DNA of 64,000 bases, from assembly GCF_002368295.1 (NCBI RefSeq), contig NZ_AP018248.1:3577502-3641501 (forward strand), in the 5' to 3' direction. The DNA comes from Tolypothrix tenuis PCC 7101 (GTDB taxonomy: Bacteria; Cyanobacteriota; Cyanobacteriia; Cyanobacteriales; Nostocaceae). Shown here in pieces: positions 59,570 to 64,000 of this stretch (its first letter is position 1; each line of letters begins with the position of its first letter). Under the pieces are notes generated by a model, which was given only the letters and a program-made list of their open reading frames with translations, ran no database searches and was not told the DNA's origin. Made by a program: the position numbers and the translations under genes.

Positions 59570-61558
59570 TTAAACTATATGCGCCAGTACCTGAGATTTA
59601 CCCAATTCGCTGACTAAACGGTGTGCTTGGTGTTTGTAGAGGGGATATTGTAACGTTGCTGGTAGTTGCTTCATCAGGGTTCTGGCTGTTTGCATATCGC
59701 AACCGGAAACTCGCGCCATGACTGCTGCACCTTCAAAGGCGGCTTCTGGGGAAAAGGCTGATTCTACGCGGACTAGTAATTGGGGAGGTGCTAAACTTCC
59801 TCGTTCCACTCGCTGTAATCCTGCAATAGTTGCTAAAACAATTAGGCGATCGCCTACCGCCAATCTGATATCATCGGAGGGCATAAACTTCGGGATTTGC
59901 TGGGTAGCTTTGACGTGGAGAATCGGTACTATGCCATAACCGTAAGCAATTTCCCCTAGCAATTTGCCATTGAGGGTATCATTAGTTTCAATTTGATATT
60001 CTGTAACTAATGTAGTTTGGTTGTTGAGGCGAAACAAATTCAGAACATTTTCACCAAACGCCGCCGCCACAAATGCTTCAGCAGCCAGGGCATAAACACC
60101 TAAAACTCTAGCATAAGGTAGTAATTTCGCGACATTCTCGCTAAAACCGGGGTCTAAAGTGCGAATTACTAAATTAGCCGTAGGATTGCTAGCATGGGTC
60201 ATTAATGCAATTTCTAAGTTTGCTACCTCATCATCAGTAACAACAAGCACGCTTTTGGCTGTATTCAAATTAACTTTACTGAGGGCATTTTTGATATTGC
60301 CCTGAATTAACGGCAAGGTAGATAATGTACCAGGGTCAATTTCATTAGCAGTCACACCTACTAACGGTTGCTTAAGTTCTTGTAATAGCTGGGCTACACG
60401 TTGACCAACTCTCCCTAAACCAATTAATACTACATGATCTGCTTTGGGAATTGGGAGACGACGCTGGGAAAATTGAAATTTAGCAGCTAATACTCGTTCT
60501 GTCATGACAGCGTAGAGAATACCGACAAACACTGTACCCGCTACAGTTTGGCTGATGCTAAATAAATGCAACCACCAAGGAATTTTAAAGGGTAATTGTA
60601 GCTGTCCAAATAAATTATCGTAGCCGCCAATACTCAAAACTAAAGAGACATTTAACGCATCTTGGAAACTGAGTTGGGGATATTGCAATTTATAGAGTAA
60701 AGTTCCACATAAAAATAGACTCACCATAAACATCCCGCCAACTAATACTACACGGCGGATTTGGCTACTTTCCTCCCAAAACTGAAGCAGCGCATTGTGG
60801 ATATTTTGCCACTTCATCGCAGTCATTATGGTAGGCAAAAATTGCTGGCGACTGCTAGCAGGTTGTATTGAGCGAGTTGCTAGGGGATCGTTGACTTCAA
60901 TATAAGCAACCGTATCGCCTGGCAATACTTGAGTATTTGGTTCCCATTTGTGAAATGCTTGAGGTAGAAGATTTCCAGCTTTAGCATGAGCTAAAATCCG
61001 GCGATGGGCTGTATTAATTTCTGATAATAGGGAATGTTTAGCCCAAGGATGGGAAGCATCTATCTGTGTTCTAAATACTCTCAGCAAATGATTTTCTAAG
61101 GTGAAAAAGCTTCTGGTTTCACTGCTTAAGGCTGCAAGGGCAAAGCTTTTAGCTGGTAATTGCGTAGCTTCAAAGGCGACAAAATTACCCAGGTTGTGAC
61201 TGAGTAACTCATTGAGATTTTCCTGTGCGGAACGAATAACTAAGCGAATTTGAGGATTAAGCGATCGCGCGGCAAAGGCGGCAGCTATATTCACACGCTC
61301 ATTACTAGTTACAATCAGAATGGCTCGACAATTTTTAATTCCTGCTTGCTCTAATATCTTTGGTTGGCGACAATCACCAATGATGAAATCATCTACTAAA
61401 TCCGGTAAGTCGGGAATTTCCCAGCGTTGATTAGTGGTAATTTCAATAGCATTTACTTTTGCGCCAAACTCTTTCAGGACAGATACGCAATATTGCCCTA
61501 AGTTTCCTAGCCCACAAACTAAAAAGAAGTTGGCATTTATCGTGGCATTTTGTCCCAT
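59570..61558 (-). CDS. Dual TrkA/RCK NAD-binding potassium channel/transport regulator-like membrane protein
   Basis: 662 residues. A first NAD-binding fold (FFLVCGLGNLGQYCVSVLKEFG, about 12-33) with an RCK tail is followed by two membrane segments around a pore-like stretch (VVLVGGMFMVSLFLCGTLLY, about 268-287; LSIGGYDNLFG; FSISQTVAGTVFVGILYAVM, about 330-350), a second NAD-binding fold (HVVLIGLGRVGQRVAQLLQEL) and a second TrkA-C region. The plan is that of a ligand-gated K+ channel. The pore segment reads SIGGYDNLFG rather than the canonical TVGYG, so the ion selectivity is doubtful. Single gene. Confidence 0.8.
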   Translation of the reverse strand: MGQNATINANFFLVCGLGNLGQYCVSVLKEFGAKVNAIEITTNQRWEIPDLPDLVDDFIIGDCRQPKILEQAGIKNCRAILIVTSNERVNIAAAFAARSLNPQIRLVIRSAQENLNELLSHNLGNFVAFEATQLPAKSFALAALSSETRSFFTLENHLLRVFRTQIDASHPWAKHSLLSEINTAHRRILAHAKAGNLLPQAFHKWEPNTQVLPGDTVAYIEVNDPLATRSIQPASSRQQFLPTIMTAMKWQNIHNALLQFWEESSQIRRVVLVGGMFMVSLFLCGTLLYKLQYPQLSFQDALNVSLVLSIGGYDNLFGQLQLPFKIPWWLHLFSISQTVAGTVFVGILYAVMTERVLAAKFQFSQRRLPIPKADHVVLIGLGRVGQRVAQLLQELKQPLVGVTANEIDPGTLSTLPLIQGNIKNALSKVNLNTAKSVLVVTDDEVANLEIALMTHASNPTANLVIRTLDPGFSENVAKLLPYARVLGVYALAAEAFVAAAFGENVLNLFRLNNQTTLVTEYQIETNDTLNGKLLGEIAYGYGIVPILHVKATQQIPKFMPSDDIRLAVGDRLIVLATIAGLQRVERGSLAPPQLLVRVESAFSPEAAFEGAAVMARVSGCDMQTARTLMKQLPATLQYPLYKHQAHRLVSELGKSQVLAHIV

Positions 61559-61928
61559 AATTAATGTTGTTTAATTCTAGGATATAGCTCAATACGCTTC
61601 ATTTAAGCTCATTAGCGATTGATTTGTCACTTATTAAAAAAGCCAGCAGCATTGGGGGAGAATCCCCCAAACCCCCGATTGGGTGACGGTTGCGTCCCCC
61701 AAACCCCCTCCAAAATTATTGTTCTGTTTTTTTGTTGAGTAACTAGTTTTTTGGTTTTGTTATCAATCAATTTTCTTCACTGAACTGTATTTGGATATAG
61801 CTAACAACACCTAGTTAAAGTTGGCTGCAATCTTAAAATAAATCGGCTGAGACGTAAATCGTTCTGTGTTTCTTAATTCGTAATTATTCACCCAATAATA
61901 TATGTCGCTATATCTTTTAAAAGCCAAT
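61559..61928. other. Intergenic region with a degenerate MITE
   Basis: No gene. The MITE relative at 61582-61800 takes up most of it, followed by AT-rich DNA towards the toxin-antitoxin-like genes. Confidence 0.6.
61582..61800. mobile_element. Degenerate MITE, relative of 10086-10268
   Basis: The centre matches 10158-10218 closely (CCCCCAAACCCCCGATTGGG, then GTGACGGTTGCGTCC), and the right flank TCACTGAACTGTAT matches the right end. The left end ATATAGCTCAATACGCTTC is degenerate. It lies upstream of the TrkA-type gene. Confidence 0.68.
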
Positions 61929-62078
61929 TTAAGATATAGCAAAACCTGTATATTGTCGTAATTCTTCTGGATGGAAAGCTAATACAATATCTTCTTTAGG
62001 TACACATGCAATTTTAAAGTTAAATATCACTTGGAGTAAGATAGCATCAGCAATTATACCGCTAAAGGTGGATTTTCT
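61929..62078 (-). pseudogene. Startless open frame after the YgiT-like gene, possible gene remnant
   Basis: Reading the minus strand there is a 49-codon open frame ending FHPEELRQYTGFAIS. The residues look protein-like (IIADAILLQVIFNFKIACVPKEDIVLAFHPEELRQY), but no ATG precedes them and the frame overlaps the end of the YgiT-like gene by about 25 bp. It could be a truncated third gene of the toxin-antitoxin locus or start at an internal GTG (about 62030). Low confidence. Confidence 0.35.
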
Positions 62079-62305
62079 TCACCGAAATTAGCCACTTCTA
62101 CAAAACGTGCAACAGCTAAATTTTTTCTATTACTTTTAATTCTTTCAATTTCATGCAAGGTTTCTGCTGTAAGGTAACTCTCACCACATTCAGGACAACT
62201 GATAACAGGAATATTTTCAATTACTAGTAAATCCTTACCTTTACCATAAGTCCTAGATACTTTACGAATATTTACTCCTTCGTTGCCACAAAAGTCACAT
62301 TTCAT
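62054..62305 (-). CDS. YgiT-type zinc-finger protein (MqsA-like antitoxin)
   Basis: 83 residues. Two CxxC pairs (MKCDFCGNE near 3-6 and VISCPECGESYL near 37-40) bind zinc, as in the N-terminal domain of MqsA. The C-terminus lacks a complete HTH domain. It lies 16 bp downstream of the DUF4258 gene and probably forms a toxin-antitoxin-like pair with it. Start ATG at 62305. Confidence 0.85.
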   Translation of the reverse strand: MKCDFCGNEGVNIRKVSRTYGKGKDLLVIENIPVISCPECGESYLTAETLHEIERIKSNRKNLAVARFVEVANFGEENPPLAV

Positions 62306-62321
62306 ATAATATTTTCTCGTC

Positions 62322-62603
62322 TTATAGTTGATATACTGTAATGATAACTAACTTTCCTGTAGCACCTAGCTTGGCAACAACTTCCACTTCTAAGCCATCT
62401 TGATTTGTACCTCGAATACGATATTTTGATTCGGCAGTTACTTTGTCTTTTTGACGTTCTAGGATTTCGCCTGAAAGAATAGCTTGTTCGATATCGTAAA
62501 TTGTGAAATTGTCATCGTTCATTTCTTCTTCTGCGTGGAGTGTCATTACATATTGAAGTGATGTAACTTTCTCTCGCATTCTTTGGAGAATTTCATCGAA
62601 CAT
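62322..62603 (-). CDS. DUF4258 protein, probable toxin partner
   Basis: 93 residues. The pattern LQYVMTLHAEEEMNDDNFTIYDIEQAILSGEILERQKDK and KYRIRGTNQDGLEVEVVAKLGATGKLVIITVYQL is the DUF4258 fold, related to RelE/MqsR-like small RNases by gene context. With the YgiT-type zinc-finger gene 16 bp downstream it forms a common cyanobacterial toxin-antitoxin arrangement. ATG at 62603. Toxicity is inferred from context only. Confidence 0.82.
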   Translation of the reverse strand: MFDEILQRMREKVTSLQYVMTLHAEEEMNDDNFTIYDIEQAILSGEILERQKDKVTAESKYRIRGTNQDGLEVEVVAKLGATGKLVIITVYQL

Positions 62604-62764
62604 CGTATCTGTTAATTACGGATTTTCTCGTACTACAAAATTCTACACCTAATAGGGAGAATACCTAGTACGAGGTATGGTCAAGCTACAACCCGCAAGG
62701 CTTCGTAGAAAATGATGGGTTTATAAATCTTAAAAATTGTCTGTAAGCTTTAATATGTTAAACT

Positions 62765-63250
62765 TTACAAGTCTCGACGCGAGAGAAGAGACCACGCCCA
62801 ACCCACCCCCCATTCCACAACCCCCAAACCGACCGACCCCCACCCCACCCCAAACCATAAAGGGAGTTGGGCTACAGGTGCTGTGAGGTCAAACGTCATG
62901 TCGTTGTAGTACATCCACTCTTGCTCGTTCTTCCAGCCTACTGTTTCACCGAAAGCATCCCAAATTTTCTCGTTATATTCTCTAGTTCCACCCAGACTTT
63001 GATAAATCCGCTTTTGCACAGAAAAGCCAAAGCGCCCATTGCTGTATTTTACCCATAACTGGTCTATCGTGCGGAGGTCTTCGCAAGGAAAGTTATCAAT
63101 ATGTTCATCATCAAGCAAGCCTTCATTTTCTCTCCCAGCTACAGCTAGCATTACTCGCCCTGTTTCTTGATCCGCTTCTTTCCACTCCCCTGCGGCGAGT
63201 AAGTCACGCAGTCTTGTGTAGTACAGTGATTGATTGGGTGTCCATTGCAT
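62765..63250 (-). CDS. GUN4-domain protein (stand-alone)
   Basis: 161 residues. The GUN4 core is clear: LYYTRLRDLLAAGEWKEADQETGRVMLAVAGRE (about 9-41), then NFPCEDLRTIDQLWVKYSNGRFGFSVQKRIYQSLG and WDAFGETVGW. GUN4 binds protoporphyrin and stimulates magnesium chelatase, but cyanobacteria also carry extra GUN4-like proteins of unknown role, often fused to kinases. This one has a Gly/Trp-rich C-terminus (LWFGVGWGSVGLGVVEWGVG) encoded by a C-rich low-complexity stretch. It is more likely a paralogue than the chlorophyll-pathway gene. Confidence 0.88.
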   Translation of the reverse strand: MQWTPNQSLYYTRLRDLLAAGEWKEADQETGRVMLAVAGRENEGLLDDEHIDNFPCEDLRTIDQLWVKYSNGRFGFSVQKRIYQSLGGTREYNEKIWDAFGETVGWKNEQEWMYYNDMTFDLTAPVAQLPLWFGVGWGSVGLGVVEWGVGWAWSLLSRRDL

Positions 63251-63778
63251 AGGTAGATTTGGTGGAGTTTAGGGATATTTTTTGCGTAGTATTGTAGCGT
63301 TATTCTATTATGCGTGGAATAGCTGATTTTAAATATATCGATATAGGGCTGATATTCTAGATGGATACCTGTGGTAGCGTTGCATATTTACAGGATGATT
63401 TGTCTTACACATAGATGGAGAGAAAATGATTGACCTACCGTTTTGGTAAAGGTGCGTTACGGCAGAACCTAGATATACGTGGGGTTGCAAAGATTTTTGC
63501 TGCCGTAACACACCCTTGTATATTGAAAATCAAATATGAGTCCTATTAACAATTACCAATTACCAATTATCAACAATATCGTAAGTAATTAGCTGGAATT
63601 GATATAACCCTACATCTACAGCTTTTTCAAGTAGATAAAGAACATAGATATAGACACAACAATATTGTGCCTATATCTATTATGTTTCCTGTTCTTGATT
63701 GTTGGCAGAAATTTGGCAGTTAGTTCCACTTTCAAAGAAAGTGAGATTCACTTAACTTGCTAAATTTACAATTTGGTT
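63251..63778. other. Intergenic region with palindromic repeats
   Basis: A GGTGCGTTACGGCAGAACC...TGCCGTAACACACC interrupted palindrome is at 63451-63514, and CACAACAATATTGTG forms another near 63656. An open frame at 63329-63511 is within the repeat and is not supported. Promoter of the GUN4 gene expected near 63251-63330. Confidence 0.6.
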
Positions 63779-64000
63779 CTAGAAAATGAAATTCTTTGTG
63801 GTCAGATTATTGCTGGAAACGTTACCCAGTGTCAACAATTTCTGGAATTGATTGGGAGTGCTATCACCACCTGCATTAACACTCACAACCGTATTAGAAC
63901 CAATTTGTTCTTTTTTCACATAACTACTGAAAGGATTAGAACTTTTAAAATTGGTGCCTTCAATAATTTTGTTGAGGTCAATTGTATCTGCTCCAGTATC
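63779..64000 (-). CDS. C-terminal part of a type I-secreted (T1SS C-terminal target domain) protein, cut by window end
   Basis: A 73-codon open end of a larger gene entering from the right. It reads DTGADTIDLNKIIEGTNF...YVKKEQIGSNTVVSVNAGG and ends LTTKNFIF before TAG. The DTIDLNKII start, single-residue beta pattern and aromatic/hydrophobic C-terminal end fit the C-terminal secretion target domain of type I-secreted calcium-binding-type proteins. The exporter is not in view. The rest of the protein lies beyond 64000. Confidence 0.65.
   Translation of the reverse strand, partial: DTGADTIDLNKIIEGTNFKSSNPFSSYVKKEQIGSNTVVSVNAGGDSTPNQFQKLLTLGNVSSNNLTTKNFIF

Noticed and set aside
63329..63511. 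60-codon frame near the right end
   Set aside because: Lies across a GGTGCGTTACGG palindromic repeat and has no start signals.
1..64000. tRNA, rRNA or known riboswitches
   Set aside because: No tRNA T-loop/anticodon arrangement, rRNA segment or recognisable riboswitch motif was found by eye; a covariance-model search would be needed to be certain.

Overview
The window is chromosomal DNA of a filamentous, probably heterocyst-forming (Nostocales-type) cyanobacterium. The evidence is the abundance of the GCGATCGC (HIP1) octamer, a carboxysome shell gene (ccmP), a small EF-hand protein of the type found in filamentous cyanobacteria, a stand-alone GUN4 protein, SulP and DUF3172 genes, a Nostocales-type 37-bp CRISPR repeat, and many small palindromic intergenic repeats. 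The low-GC flanks of the 2.3-7.7 kb genes contrast with the surrounding housekeeping genes.

Layout. 0-1.7 kb: photolyase. 2.3-13.9 kb: a RiPP locus. It has two kinase/HopA1 gene pairs flanking a double-glycine precursor peptide on the + strand, and a convergent export operon (HTH protein, C39-peptidase ABC exporter with a cyclic-nucleotide-binding-like domain, HlyD, parvulin-type PPIase) on the - strand. The enzymes match the logic of class V lanthipeptides (APH-like kinase plus HopA1-like lyase). The core carries two SxxSxxC units, and the second kinase has lost both key aspartates (D to N). 14.3-15.7 kb: thrB and a coiled-coil gene. 15.7-17.9 kb: an orphan CRISPR array of 16 full repeats plus one truncated repeat. 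It lies inside a foldback transposon-like element with an 11-bp target duplication, which itself sits inside a MITE. 17.9-22.8 kb: EF-hand protein, then bioF-ruvA-HAD phosphatase, then ilvA. 23.0-24.9 kb: a second MITE copy split by a complete IS4-family element with a 9-bp target duplication. 25.2-26.6 kb: YidD-like and MtfA-like genes.

26.7-42.3 kb: a minus-strand block rich in redox enzymes. It holds a nucleoside phosphorylase, a GH3-type acyl-adenylating enzyme, a hexapeptide acyltransferase, a fatty-acid-hydroxylase-family protein, three Rieske oxygenases, an AurF-like diiron oxygenase, another diiron ferritin-like protein, a [2Fe-2S] ferredoxin, a SulP transporter and an Mpo1-like protein. 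It looks like a biosynthetic cluster of unknown product. It is split at 31.7-33.9 kb by a type II restriction-modification islet (BglII-family endonuclease, beta-class methyltransferase, HTH protein, Phd-like antitoxin).

42.5-64 kb: a Ser/Thr kinase-FGE fusion, an exported 5'-nucleotidase, a GHL10 glycosidase, a cyclic-peptide-type ABC exporter, an FAD monooxygenase, an ABC-2 permease, a ferritin-like protein, several small or exported proteins, ccmP with a pentapeptide-repeat gene, a dual TrkA/RCK protein, a DUF4258/YgiT toxin-antitoxin-like pair, a GUN4 protein, and the C-terminus of a type I-secreted protein cut by the window end.

The two most unusual systems are the class V-like lanthipeptide locus with a duplicated, partly degenerate enzyme pair, and the CRISPR array carried inside nested mobile elements. 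All family calls were made by reading motifs; no database search was run.
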